Source: Ursus arctos (taxonomy: Eukaryota; Chordata; Mammalia; Carnivora; Ursidae). From it: a DNA stretch of 64,000 nucleotides. The DNA is taken from the NCBI RefSeq assembly GCF_023065955.2, contig NW_026622985.1, forward strand, positions 76,187,931 through 76,251,930, in the 5' to 3' direction. Every line of letters begins with the position of its first letter. Position 1 is the first letter of the stretch. A program made the position numbers and the translations under genes. The notes under the pieces were generated by a model. That model was not told the origin of the DNA. It was given only the letters and a program-made list of their open reading frames with translations, and did no database searches. Shown in pieces: positions 49,600-59,845 of this stretch.

Positions 49600-49750
49600 A
49601 CTTTAATGTGTACACAAATCAACTGAGAATCTTGTTAAAATTCAAACTCTGATTTCATATGTCCTGAGCGAGTCTGAGATTTATCTGCAGTTCCAGAAAG
49701 CACCCAGGTGGTGCCGATAGCCCTCATTTTAGGTATCAAGTTTTTAAGGT
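49600..49750. repeat. hAT-Charlie fragment (MER5/MER58-like)
   Basis: 'actgagaatcttgttaaaat' then TCAAACTCTGATTTCATATG, 'ctgagcgagtctgagattta' and AAAGCACCCAGGTGGTGCCGATAGCC mirrors the family seen at 47305, in the opposite orientation. Confidence 0.65.
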
Positions 49751-50047
49751 CCAGTGAGAAGACATTGGCAGATAACTCCCCCCAAGTTAGGAAAATGCTC
49801 CAGGTTATACTAACCAAATGAGAAAAAAAAGAGTGATGGGGTTTCTTAAAAGGAAGAATCCCAAGCGCTATTAAAAGAGAACTGATGACACAGATGTAAG
49901 AGTAGTCAACTTTTTCTCAGTCCTGTGGCTGCTTGGCATTCTGGGTTTTGACAAATATCTCAAGTTCTAGAGTGAAGAAAAGGGAAAAAGGAGGTTTGAT
50001 TTCCTTATGGCCATTCCCACATAGCTTTTTCTCAATAGTGATAGTTA

Positions 50048-50240
50048 AACAGTTAAATTTATTTCTGTGTATATTACCAAATTTAATCCTGAAGCAACCT
50101 AATAAAATAGGTACTATTATTTTCACCTTTATAGATGAGGAACTTGAGTCAGATGAGTATTTGCCCAAAGTCGCAAAATTAGTAAGTGGGAGAGCCAGGA
50201 TTTAAACAAGGGTTTTTAGATACTTATTCTCAACCTCTGT
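50048..50240 (-). repeat. MIR SINE, antisense, well preserved
   Basis: 'aaataggtactattattttc' then ACCTTTATAGATGAGGAACTTGAGTCAGATGAG, 'tatttgcccaaagtcgcaaa' and TTAGTAAGTGGGAGAGCCAGGATTTAAAC is a clear reverse-complement MIR. Confidence 0.92.
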
Positions 50241-50694
50241 GATAGCCTATTAGATTTTAAATCAGTGTAAGAATTTTAAACAAATAAAGCTATTGTTCAA
50301 GTCTTACTGAAAATTGTCTTTCATTTTTAAAAACTTAGATGTTTGATTTAGAATTTGCTGTCTTAATCAGGAGGAAAATTTGATTAACACCTTTTGTCCT
50401 TCTGGCATTATATTTTGTATCCTCTGTTCTCCATGCAAAGGCCAGATTGAGAATTGAGTAGCAGAAGGAGATGAAACCAGAATAAAATAAATAGAAACCA
50501 TTTCACTGGTAACTGTGTTCTTGTATCCCCTTTTAGAAGAAGAGATTTTCGAAGGGTTATTTTATCACCATCTGTGAGAGATTCAGTTTCAATTACAGAA
50601 AAAAATTTGAAAATAATTTATGGAGCAAATTTTGCTCTAAATTGTGAAAAAGTTTTTTTTTTTTTGTCGTTGGTTTCTTTTTTTTTTTTAACAG

Positions 50695-50810
50695 AAGGAT
50701 GTGAAATCTGGTAGAACAAATCATCTCTTTCCTATGAAGTAAACATGATGTCACTGAAGAAAGCTGCGGCTCCCAATGGACTCTGGGAGAGAAGAAAAAT
50801 ATACTCCCAT
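50695..50810 (+). other. Candidate splice-bounded exon with start codon
   Basis: A strong acceptor (about 28 bases of T-rich tract, then TTAACAG ending at 50694) and a full-consensus donor (GTAAGT at 50811-50816) bound a 116-bp segment that is not a known repeat. Inside, ATG at 50745 has A at -3, an in-frame TAG upstream within the segment, and an open frame to the donor: 22 codons beginning MMSLKKAAAPNG, then LWERRKIYSH. This is how a 5'-UTR/first-coding exon looks. I do not recognise the peptide. The base text is of unique-sequence quality. Without partner exons it remains a hypothesis. A lucky pair of splice-like words in intron sequence is the main alternative. Confidence 0.35.
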
Positions 50811-50816
50811 GTAAGT

Positions 50817-51174
50817 CTCAGCCCCAGAGATTTTTACCTCTTAAAATTTACTTGCATAGTTACAAAATTCTATAGCAGTTGAATGCCATTCGTCTTAGCC
50901 AGACAGCTGTCTCACATTTTCTTCTCTATGGAGCCAATATTTATTTCTACCAGAAGACTCTAGATCACAAGTCATTTGACACTTCTAGTTTATCTTCGTT
51001 AGCTGAAAAGGTTAATTTAATGCTTTCTGCACTGCATGTTACAAGTAGTTTTGAGAGCAGCAGCTTCATTTAAGGAAAAAGTTTCAGACATGACATTCTA
51101 TTCAGTTGAATTCCTAGGCCATCACAAGGTTTGACCTCATAAGCAAACATTAACCTTCTGCCTCATGTTGAAAG
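50817..51174. other. Unassigned non-coding stretch
   Basis: I see nothing supported. A 64-codon frame at 50879-51073 is featureless. Confidence 0.5.
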
Positions 51175-51625
51175 GCATTGCCTCATCACTTTATTGATGT
51201 GGCCATCACATCCATGGCCTACATCCCCTCCTGCTGGGCATTTTGGAGGCTGAGGGCTTACACCTGAGCCTTCTTTGGAACTTCTACTACACAAGTGAGC
51301 TGCCTCATTCAGGGTTTCACCCTCATCCATGGAATAGGAAACATGAGAAGATGGAAGCCCAGCTCCCTTGCCTCTCTTTGGGCACCCAGAATGCCCATTC
51401 CACATCCAAAGTGCCCCCACGGGACCAGCGGAGACTACAGCTGCAAATATATCACAGTTCAACATCTCTCTGCCCATTCCAGCTTCTCTGTTTCCTCACA
51501 AGTGTGATTCCCAAGACACTCACCAACAAAGCTCCTGTGTGGAGATTTCAGAGACTCAGTCTTGGATCCCAACCTGCACCATCACTGGGACATTTAGCCC
51601 CATTACAAAGACATCATTCCCTCAT
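51175..51625 (+). other. GC-richer block holding most of the longest open frame in the window
   Basis: A + frame runs 51243-51812 (189 codons, the longest seen), with overlapping 104-codon (-) and 87-codon (+) frames. The predicted protein is low in domain signal, rich in S/H/P/L, with no signal peptide or membrane helix. Its last 60 codons run into an antisense L2 remnant (51630 onward), which argues against a gene. The wording of 51175-51500 feels like an old interspersed repeat, but I cannot name it. Confidence 0.4.
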
Positions 51626-51629
51626 TCAT

Positions 51630-51785
51630 AAGTCCCTTCATTCATTCATTCATCAAATATTTTTAAGTTTCTACTATGCTGGGCATAGTATTAATTGCTG
51701 GGGATATGTGGTAAATAAGACAGATGTGATACCTGACTGTATGGGGATACTGATGGGGTTTATAAGAAAAGAAGCAGGGAGTTAT
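51630..51785 (-). repeat. L2 LINE 3'-end fragment, antisense
   Basis: 'cattcattcattcatcaaat' then ATTTTTAAGTTTCTACTATGCTGGGCATAG, 'attgctggggatatgtggta' and AATAAGACAGATGTGATACC is the reverse complement of the L2 3' terminus and upstream text. Confidence 0.82.
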
Positions 51786-51864
51786 AATAAATTGAAATAT
51801 GTGCTCCAATAGGAGAAATCCAAGGAGGGAGGGTTGAAATGGTTTTGAGAGATTAAATTGTTAT

Positions 51865-52018
51865 GTCACCCCACAAGCAGTGTACAAGAGTTCCAGCCCT
51901 TTCAAATCCTCACCAACATTACATATGATCAGTCTTTTTAACTTTAGCTTTTCTGGTGTGTAGTGGTATCTTAAGTGGTTTCAATTTGCATTTCCTTAAA
52001 TATTTCATGTGTTTTTAA
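51865..52018 (-). repeat. Old L1 ORF2 3' fragment, antisense
   Basis: 'agcagtgtacaagagttcca' then GCCCTTTCAAATCCTCACCAACATT, 'cttttctggtgtgtagtggt' and 'caatttgcatttccttaaat' is antisense L1 ORF2 C-terminal coding text. Confidence 0.85.
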
Positions 52019-52024
52019 GATTTT

Positions 52025-53325
52025 ATAAGAAATGCTTTGGTGTAGTTTTCTTAATGTGTCATATGCTTGGCATTTATTAAAGTTTTGAATCTGTAGGTTT
52101 ATAGTTTTGATCAAGTTTGGAAAATTTTTCAGTATTGTTTCTTCAGATGTGTTTCTGTCTCATTCTCTCTCTCCTCTCACTCAGAGTTCAATTGCGTGTA
52201 TACTTGGTGACTTGAAGTTGTCTCAAAGCTCCGTGGTGTTCTGTTCAGTCTTTTTGATTGTCCTTTTCTGTCCTGTTTCATTTTCAATAGTTTCTATTGC
52301 TGTGTCTTCAGGTTCATTACTTTTCTCCTGCAACATGTGTTTTGCCATGAATCCCATCCAGTCTATTTTTCATCTCTGATATTGTAGTTTTCATCTCTAG
52401 AAAGAAATTCTATTTGGGCCTTTTAAAAATATGTTTCATGTCTCTACTTAACATATTCAACCTTCCCTCTAGCTTCTTCAATATATAGAAGGCAGTTATA
52501 ATTACCTTTCTAATGTCCTTTGTTAATTTTATTGTTGGTGTCAGTCAGGTTCCATTTTAGTTGATTGATTTTTCTCCTCATTACGGGTCACATTTTCCTG
52601 CTTCTTTGCATGCTTGGTAACTCTTCATTGTATGCCGGAAGTTGTGAATTTGATCTTGTTGGATGCTGGATATTTTTATATACCTATAAATATTCTTGAG
52701 CTTTGTTCTAGGACGTGGTTAAATTATAGTTTTGGTCTTCCTTGTATCATTTGTTAGGCCAACTCAGAGCAGTGTTTGGTCTAGGTCTAATTATTCACTG
52801 CTACTGAGGAAGAACTTTGTGATTATTCTACACAATGCTCCAAGAATTATGAGTTTTTCCAGTCTGGCTGGTAGAAAAAGGCACTATTCCTGGCCCTATA
52901 TGAGCTTCACTTTCTTTACTTGGCCTCAGGTAGTTTCTCTACATGCACATGCTGGTCACTACTCAGATGAAAACTTGAGAGCGATATCTCTGAAGCTCTC
53001 CCTCTGTGCTCTCTATTCTCTGGTACTCTGTTCTCTGGTACTCTATGTACTCTAACCACTGTGGTTTCCCTCAACTTTGTCTCCGAAGCACAGGAAGTCG
53101 GCTGAGCTATACTTAGGTCCTCCCTTCCCAGCTAAGACCTAGAAACACTTTCAAGGCAGTAAGCTTGTATTTGCAATTATAGGCTCACCTCATTTGTTTC
53201 CCATCTCCTAGGCTCATGCCTCCTTTTGCCTAGTGTCCCATGTCTTGAAAAGCATTGTTTCATTTTTTTTTATATATTATTATTTTAGGAAGGAGGGTAA
53301 ATTTGTTCCCTATTCCTCCTGCTTG
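52025..53325 (-). mobile_element. Antisense L1-ORF1 / HAL1-type relic including 5' region
   Basis: On the - strand the order is 5' leader (reverse complement of 53100-53325), then an ORF1-like coiled-coil region. The latter is seen on the + strand as 'gttttgaatctgtaggttta', CAGTATTGTTTCTTCAGATGTGTTTCTGTC, TTCATTTTCAATAGTTTCTATTGCTGTGTCTTCAGG and 'cccatccagtctatttttca'. No ORF2 reverse-transcriptase text lies between it and the next fragment, as expected for HAL1 (half-L1), although a deleted L1M is possible. Frames are broken. + strand frames of 90-107 codons here are antisense noise. Confidence 0.75.
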
Positions 53326-53329
53326 TCTA

Positions 53330-53460
53330 GGAATATTGCAAGATTTTAAACAGAGAATGACTTGTATTTTAAGAAACATGCAGTCTACAGTGTGGAGAAT
53401 GTTGCACTAAAGCAAACCTGGAGACAGGCAGAGAGTCAAATGAAGAAGATTTAGCATAGG
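53330..53460 (-). repeat. L2 LINE fragment, antisense
   Basis: 'gcaagattttaaacagagaa' then TGACTTGTATTTTAAGAAAC and 'acctggagacaggcagagag' resemble the antisense L2 3' region. Short and diverged. Confidence 0.45.
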
Positions 53461-55414
53461 TTAGGTGAGCTATCCTAGTACGTAGTAGATTGTATCATCC
53501 TGCTTTGCCAATTATTGTCGAAGAGGAATCATGATAGTCACCATTGTGTAGAGAGGAGAGAGAATGATATGTGTGTTTATGCGTGTGTGTATAAGGATTG
53601 ATAGGTAGTATATAAAATACAAAGAAAGGAGTCAACTTTCCAGTCCACCTCCAGTGCAACATGGTGTGGCACATCTCATGGATGAACTTTATGTTGCAAA
53701 AATATATCAAAGTATTATTCTGCATGTTAGTATATTTTCTCCCTTCTCAACTTGTTCACCATTTCTCAGTAACCTTTCCCCATCACAAGCAATTGAAAAA
53801 AAGAACACTCCAAGAATATTTCAAATATATACAGAGAATGAATTTTTCATTCTCCAAAGATTAGATGAGGCTAAGAAAAGTGGTGCATAGAAGGTATGTA
53901 CAGAGGGAGGGGGGTGTTGCTGTATGTGGCTCAAACTGAGGAGGAAGCAGAGAAACAACTATATTCCTGGAAGGGGGCTCATGAATCAGAATCTTCTCCT
54001 GCAAGAACCAGGGAGGAAGTGTTATGGACTTTAGCTGTCTCAGAGCACTGAATTCCACTGAACCAACGCCTGTGAACAATAATGCCAACCAACTGCCACA
54101 TTTGACATCCCAGAACAAAGAGTAGGAAAATGTGGGCAACTTATGTGGAAATGGTGTTGTAAAGAAAACACTTTGTCCCATATCAGAGTTGGAGGAATAA
54201 AGGAGAACCAGCTGGGCCTTCCTCCATAAGCCACACTACCTCTGTGTGTTACTTGTGTTACTACTTCTTTCTCCTCTCTTGGTAATAACCTCTTTCCTCT
54301 CTTCAAGACACTTCATAACGTTTCTGACTTTTCCCGTTGCCTTTACTACCAAAAATTGCTCACAGGATGAGAAATAAATGACTGATAATGCAGTTATACT
54401 AACTAGACTACCACAGCAATACAGAAGAAGAAGAATTAATAAGAAATAAAGATCATCATTATTGAACTAGGAAAACCTAACAACCAGGTAATTTTACCCT
54501 GAAATGAATGTAACATTGTGTGCCAACTATACTTTAATAAAATAATAATAATAATTGATTTAAAAAAGCCCAAGTAGTTTTCTTTCTGTAGTTAACATAT
54601 TTACTTGTGATGTCCCCTGGAAACCGATTCTGAGTCTATATTCCTTTATCTACCGCATCTTTCCACTGTAGTAAAAGGTCCCACACATGAAAGTTCTTAG
54701 TAAATGTTGACTGACAGACACTTACGGAGTGACTAAAACGAGGTGATTAAAATCTCTAAGCTCCACGTTACCTCTATAAAATTATTCATTTAACTACTTC
54801 AGTCTACTGTGCTTTCAGAAACCAAATATATGCACAGTACTTGAAAGTATGAAACCTTGGTCCCAGGATCTGAAAAACAAACCCAAACCAAAAAACCTAC
54901 TACGTGTTCTATAACATGTGCCTCCACCCCAGTTCCCTGCCCTGGAAGGCAGAGCTTTTAATATTATTAAAGCTAACCTGGTTAAAATTGGGGGAAGCTA
55001 CTAAAAACTCCAGCATCAGACTGGTGGGAGTTTGTGCAATTGGCAGATTCTTTACCCAAGAAGAATATACATATGCATCATGTTAGGTATAAGTATAAAA
55101 CCAAAGGTAAACAAGGTATTTTGCCCATTTATCATCCAAGCCATTTGTAGCATCTCTGAAAAAGTCTCTTAGGCCTGGCAATGCCCACTGTGGCCCAGCA
55201 CCCTCATAGTCCTTGTCGAGTCAAAACTCACCATATGCCCTTCACTGGGTCTGACCAGTGACACATCCACTCTACTGAGCCTATGAACAGTAGTGCCAAA
55301 GAACAGCCCTTCTCATGGCCTTAGGTTAAATTATGCAGGTGGGATGCCCAGTAGATTGGTATCTAAAGTTAACTTTTGAATCCTTCTCACAAACAATAGA
55401 GGATAACAATATTA
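53461..55414. other. Unassigned non-coding stretch
   Basis: I recognise no gene. Frames of 67-106 codons at 53654-54306 on both strands overlap one another and show no domain. A weak L2-like 3' word occurs near 54690-54715. Confidence 0.45.
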
Positions 55415-55610
55415 CTCTATTTTAGGCATTGCATTAAGCATTTCACAAACATCACTTTATTTCCACAAAAAACTCTCTGAGTTAGGTAGTTCAGAGAAAC
55501 TGAAGCTTAAAGTTTAGTGATATGTATGGCATCACAGACCTAGTGAGAGCAGAGTAGGTCTGGAGATTGAGCCTTTGACCTGTATGACTCTTTACAGCTA
55601 GCAGGAATTT
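55415..55610 (-). repeat. MIR SINE remnant, antisense
   Basis: 'ttaggcattgcattaagcat' then TTCACAAACATCACTTTATTTCC, 'ctctgagttaggtagttcag', AGAAACTGAAGCTTAAAG and 'gtaggtctggagattgagcc' follow the reverse-complement MIR. Confidence 0.85.
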
Positions 55611-56361
55611 CTATTGGGAAATCACCTTTGGTTGTGATACATTCCAGCCCCTTTCCATGCAAATCACCTCACCTCCAGGTCAAGCTTAAATTTAATCAAA
55701 TAGTAACTCTCCTCACTAAATATTAGATGTTCTTTTTTTTTTTTAAGTTGATGCTCGTTTTTCTACTAAATCAAAATTTCAAGAAAAAATTATAGGGTCA
55801 AGAATAGGAAGAGATCAGATGTCAAATTAATAACTTCTCTAACAAACAATTAGAAAACTTAAAGAGGTCTAATCAATTTAGATTAAGAAAAGATTGTTGG
55901 GTACCTACTCTTTGTCAGCCACCCTGCTTGGACATGAGTTGCAAAAATGCCTTTGCCTTTGAACATTAAATATCTTGCCTAGGAGTTCTTTTACATCATA
56001 AAATACGGGACTAGGTATCATAATTTTTCTACTTATTTTTTTATAGCTTAATAACTGATAATCTCAGCCAACTTAATCGAGTTAAACCATTTTCAACAAT
56101 TTCTTTACAGAGAGATTGTGAAAATGAGCAGTTTTCAACAATATCAGAGAGAGTGTCAGCGGGGAAGCATCCATTACATTAATAGAATTTATATAATTCA
56201 ACTTTACTGCCATTAAAAGGTTAAATCTGAAAGGTTTTACTAAATGTTATTTCCTTTCAAAGTTGGTTCTGTCAAAAATAATGAGTTATAGAACTCAAAA
56301 ATGATCATTTTCTCCTCCTTTAATCTGTATTAATTAGTCTCTTTAGACCTTTGTCCCACTT
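55611..56361. other. Unassigned AT-rich stretch
   Basis: I see nothing supported. A T-run lies at 55732-55744. Confidence 0.5.
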
Positions 56362-56430
56362 ATTATATATATATACCTATATATATATACACACATATAT
56401 ATATATGCCTTTATATATATATGCCTTTAA
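56362..56430. repeat. (AT)n-rich compound tract
   Basis: Imperfect TATATA runs interrupted by CCTA, CACACA and TGCCTT, read directly. It abuts the left arm of the inverted repeat. Confidence 0.93.
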
Positions 56431-56608
56431 TTACCTTATTTGGTAGGTAGTCTCTACAGTTAAAAGGAATATATATAATTTCCCAAGTCAGAACAATTGT
56501 AGGTGAGGTTTTGTTATTGTTATTGTTTGTTTATTGATTTAGAGAGATAGATAAATAGATACATAGATTTTAACTGTAGAGACTGCCTACCAAGTGAGGT
56601 AAAGGCAT
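56421..56608. repeat. Imperfect inverted repeat, arms of 41-45 bp, loop of about 100 bp
   Basis: The left arm, 56421-56465, begins ATGCCTTTAATTACC and ends with TAGTCTCTACAGTTAAAA. The right arm, 56568-56608, reverse-complements to ATGCCTTTACCTCAC...CAGTCTCTACAGTTAAAA. About 36 of 41 aligned bases match, with a small indel. The loop contains GTTATT and GATAGATA-like simple sequence. It is not a transposon I recognise: there is no TA or 8-bp duplication visible. It could fold into a hairpin in RNA or DNA. Confidence 0.9.
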
Positions 56609-56802
56609 AGACTCCTTTTTAAGAAAGGATGTTTTCCACTTAAATAAATGTCTTCCGACTTTAAATAAAAAAGTGTTTCCTTTGAATAACAGAAGGCAAC
56701 CTCACAGAAGCTTTACTGCAGCCTCTCAGTGACAGAGGATCTTCAATGGTGTTTTGTCAAGCAAACTGGGACATAATGAGAGTAATAGAATAAAAGCTTA
56801 AG

Positions 56803-57000
56803 GGGTGCCTGGGTGGCTCAGTCCTTAAGCGTCTGCCTTAGGCTGAGGGTGTGATCCCTGCATTCTGGGATTGAGCCCCACATCAGGCTCCTCTGCTGGG
56901 AGCCTGCTTCTTCCTCTCCCACTCCCCCTGCTTGTGTTCCCTCTCTCGCTGGCTGTCTCTCTCTGTCAAATAAATAAATAAAATCTTAAAAAAAAAAAAA
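56803..57000 (+). mobile_element. Young carnivore SINE (SINEC), full length
   Basis: 'ggggtgcctgggtggctcag' then TCCTTAAGCGTCTGCC, GGGATTGAGCCCCACATCAGG, 'gcctgcttcttcctctccca', TGTGTTCCCTCTCTCGCTGGCTGTCTCTC, then (TAAA)n-ATCTT-A13. Flanking 'aaaagcttaag' at 56792-56802 recurs as 'aaaaagcttaag' near 57004-57015. It accounts for a 61-codon - strand frame. Confidence 0.97.
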
Positions 57001-57429
57001 GTAAAAAAGCTTAAGTTTGAACATAGCCCAACCTGCCAGTTCTCTGTTAGGGAGGCATCTGTGAGCAACCTTTTGTCAGTGTATAGACATACACTGCATC
57101 AGTCAGATTGACTCCTGCTGTTTGAATTCGGAGGTGGCTTCTTTGGTTAATTCAGATTCATCATGGGTATCTCCATTCTTTTTTGAAACTATTTGTATAA
57201 ATGGGCCAGGATAATGAGTAAAGGAGAAAACAAACAAACAACCTTCTGTTATAGTTTGATTCTCATTCCCAAACACACAGTCATGGCCTTATTCTTACAA
57301 AAGACAGGCAGATCTTGGATGCATCCCACTTAGGAAAATGACCACCTGACACTAGTTGGAGAAGTGACAAATCTCGAAGTTTTACAAATAACAAATCAAG
57401 ACTTTTTTTTTTTAAAGCCTAGATTTTTA
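57001..57429. other. Unassigned non-coding stretch
   Basis: I see nothing I can support. Possibly a decayed LTR-like piece near 57245-57390, not assignable by eye. Confidence 0.45.
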
Positions 57430-57930
57430 TTCCTATTGGAGGCACACTGAAAAACAGTACCATGGTGTGCAGAGTTATTAACCCAGTGCATCTAACTGCC
57501 AGAAAGTTGAAATCTCACCTCACCGTTTGCAGCCAGCAGGACTTCTTCTGGCAACCCGCAGCTGTTTTAAGTGCAGGCAGAATGGAGTTGCACAGCCAGC
57601 CTCTCCACATGTGGTGAGCAAAGGGCTGTGCGGAGGCAGAGTGCAGAATGTAAGCGCTTCAGGAAATGAGCTCTAGCTCTAGCTCACCTTTGTGGAATCA
57701 ACGTCTAATTGATGCATAGAATCAAACACCTACCAGTGAATTAGATGCGCACAGAACGAAAACACTGGAGATTAATGAGAAATGTCAATAATGAAGAACT
57801 CTGAAGTATTATGAGGGACAGTTCATAAGTCTGTTATTTTTCGAGGGGGATACATTTATAAGACGCATGGTAATTAAAGAGGAGAGTTAATTAAAGAGTA
57901 GGCACGTACCATGTTCCTCAGTTTTGCTCT
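57430..57930. promoter_or_regulatory. Candidate conserved non-coding element / enhancer
   Basis: A high-complexity stretch between a young SINE and an L1, with no repeat resemblance and closely packed motif-like words: CAGCTG (E-box) near 57560, TCTAATTGATGCATAG near 57704, 'gagattaatgagaaatgtca' near 57769, and the pair GGTAATTAAAG and AGTTAATTAAAG (57869-57898), which are homeodomain-type TAAT cores. No open frame spans it. The call rests on texture and motif clustering alone. Confidence 0.3.
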
Positions 57931-58154
57931 GCAAAACTCAATCCCAAAATACAACTAGCATGTCTTTCTTTCTCATATGTCTACAGGTGGACTGGGTTAT
58001 CTCTGCTTCTGTCTAGAGTTTGGAGGTGGGCACCTTCTTATCTGAGGCGTCTTCTCTTGGTAGAATATGGAAGCACCTAGATGAGTAGTCACAAATGAGA
58101 GATGCCACTTGAAGCCTTGGCTTGGGACTGGCATATAATCACTTTTCTTGTTTA

Positions 58155-59272
58155 ATTAAAATTTTTATTATTATTGAAATATAGTTAGCATCCAGTATTA
58201 TATTAGCTTCAGGTTTACTACATAGTGATTCAACAATTCTATACATTACTCAATGCTTAACACGATAAATGTCACCAACCATCACCATACAACATTATAA
58301 TATTATTGACTAGATTCCCTATGCTGTACTTTTCACCTCTGTGATTTACCTATTTTATAACTGAAAGCCTGTACTCCTTAATCCCCTTATTCCCCTTGTA
58401 ATGCCCTTGTTGCTCATTCCCTCACCTCCCTTCTGGCAACCACCAGTTTATTCTCTGTAGTTATGAGTCTTTGTTTTTTGTTTGTTTGTTCATTTGTTTT
58501 GTTTTTTAGATTCCACAAATAAGTGAAATCATATGGTATTTGTCCTTCTCTGTCTGACTTATTTCATTTAGTATAATACCCTCTAGGTCCATCCATGTTC
58601 TTGCAAGATCTCTTTTTCTTTGGCTGAGTAATACTCCATTGTACATATACCACATCTTTTACATCCATTCATCTATCAAGGGACATTTAGGTTGCTTCCA
58701 TAGCTTGGCTATGATAAATAATGCTGCAATAAACTTAGGAGTGCATATATCTTTTGAAATTTTTTTTTCATTTTCTTTGAGTAGATATCCAGTAGTAAAA
58801 TTACTGGATCATATGGTATTTCTATTTGTAATTTTTTGAGGACTCTCCATACTACTTTCCATAGTGGTCACACCAATTTACATTCCCACCAACAGTGCAT
58901 GGGGGAGGGTCTTCTCATGCAAGTTAAAGAAAAGCAAAAATAAAGTATTAGGACTACACCCAACTGAAAAGCTTTTGTACAGTGAAGGGAACCATCAGCA
59001 AAATGAAAAGGTGACCCACTGAATGGCAGAAGATATTTGCAAATATCCAAACTATATAAAGAACTCATACAAATCAACACCAAAGAAACAAAAAATCTGA
59101 TTTAAAAAAATGCGCAGAGGACCTGAACAGACATTATTTCAAAGAAGACATACAAATGGCCCACACATGAAAAGATGTTCAACATCACTAATCATCAGGG
59201 AAATACAAATCAAAACCACAATGAGATATCACCTCACAACAGTCAGAGTAGTTAGCATCAAAACCACAATCA
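58155..59272 (-). mobile_element. Carnivore L1 3' end with 5' inversion (twin-priming product)
   Basis: 58155-58907 is antisense: 3' UTR ('gtgattcaacaattctatac', 'ctctgtagttatgagtcttt') then ORF2 end ('tagtataataccctctaggt', 'gagtaatactccattgtaca', 'ttactggatcatatggtatt', 'atttacattcccaccaacag'). At about 58908 the orientation flips: 58909-59272 is sense ORF2 ('aaaagcaaaaataaagtatt', 'aacatcactaatcatcaggg', 'acaatgagatatcacctcac'), covering the L1 region just upstream of where the antisense part stops. That is the hallmark of 5' inversion. A degraded duplication may be 'aatcacttttctt' (58137) and 'aatcatgtctttt' (59268). Non-functional. Confidence 0.92.
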
Positions 59273-59689
59273 TGTCTTTTCCACATTCCTCTGGCCAAGC
59301 CCAGGTCCAATTCCATAGAAATGTTTGCTTCTTCATGGAGATGGGGGAAAGAGCATAACCATTTTCTGAACAAAGGGCTAATCCAACATGTCTTTTCAAC
59401 CTCCCTCATAATTTAGAAAATGTCAGTAATTAAGAATGACAAAAATTAAAATTACTGGTTAAACTATCATCCAGAGATCACCAGTATTAATCTTTGGTGT
59501 ACATTCTTCCTGTTTTTTTCTTTCTGGACACAAAGTGAAGTGAGTGGTGGGAAGGCATTAGTAAAGGAGTCCTGGGGAGGGATGAAGGGGAGAGCTTCGG
59601 GCAGTTCTTACAATGTAGTGGGGTATTAATTAGGATGGCCTGTGTTTCTGGGCCTATCTCATTCTCAGTGGGTAAAGAACGGTGGCTGT
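59273..59689. other. Unassigned non-coding stretch
   Basis: I see nothing supported. Confidence 0.5.
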
Positions 59690-59845
59690 ATTAGTTAGCC
59701 TTTCTGAGCCCCAGTTTTAAACTATAAAATGGGACTAACAACTGTGTCTACCTCATGTGTTGGTGTGAAGATTAAATGAGTTATTAAATGTAGAGAGAAC
59801 TTGCAACATGACAAATGCTTAGGAAAATTTAGCCACAATGAATAA
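59690..59845 (+). repeat. MIR SINE central/3' fragment
   Basis: 'gcctttctgagccccagttt' then TAAACTATAAAATGGGACTAAC, 'ctacctcatgtgttggtgtg', AAGATTAAATGAGTTATTAAATG and 'acaaatgcttaggaaaattt' are in MIR order. Confidence 0.9.

Noticed and set aside
52107..53055. Hydrophobic + strand frames of 90-107 codons
   Set aside because: They lie antisense to an L1-ORF1/HAL1 relic and have no independent support.
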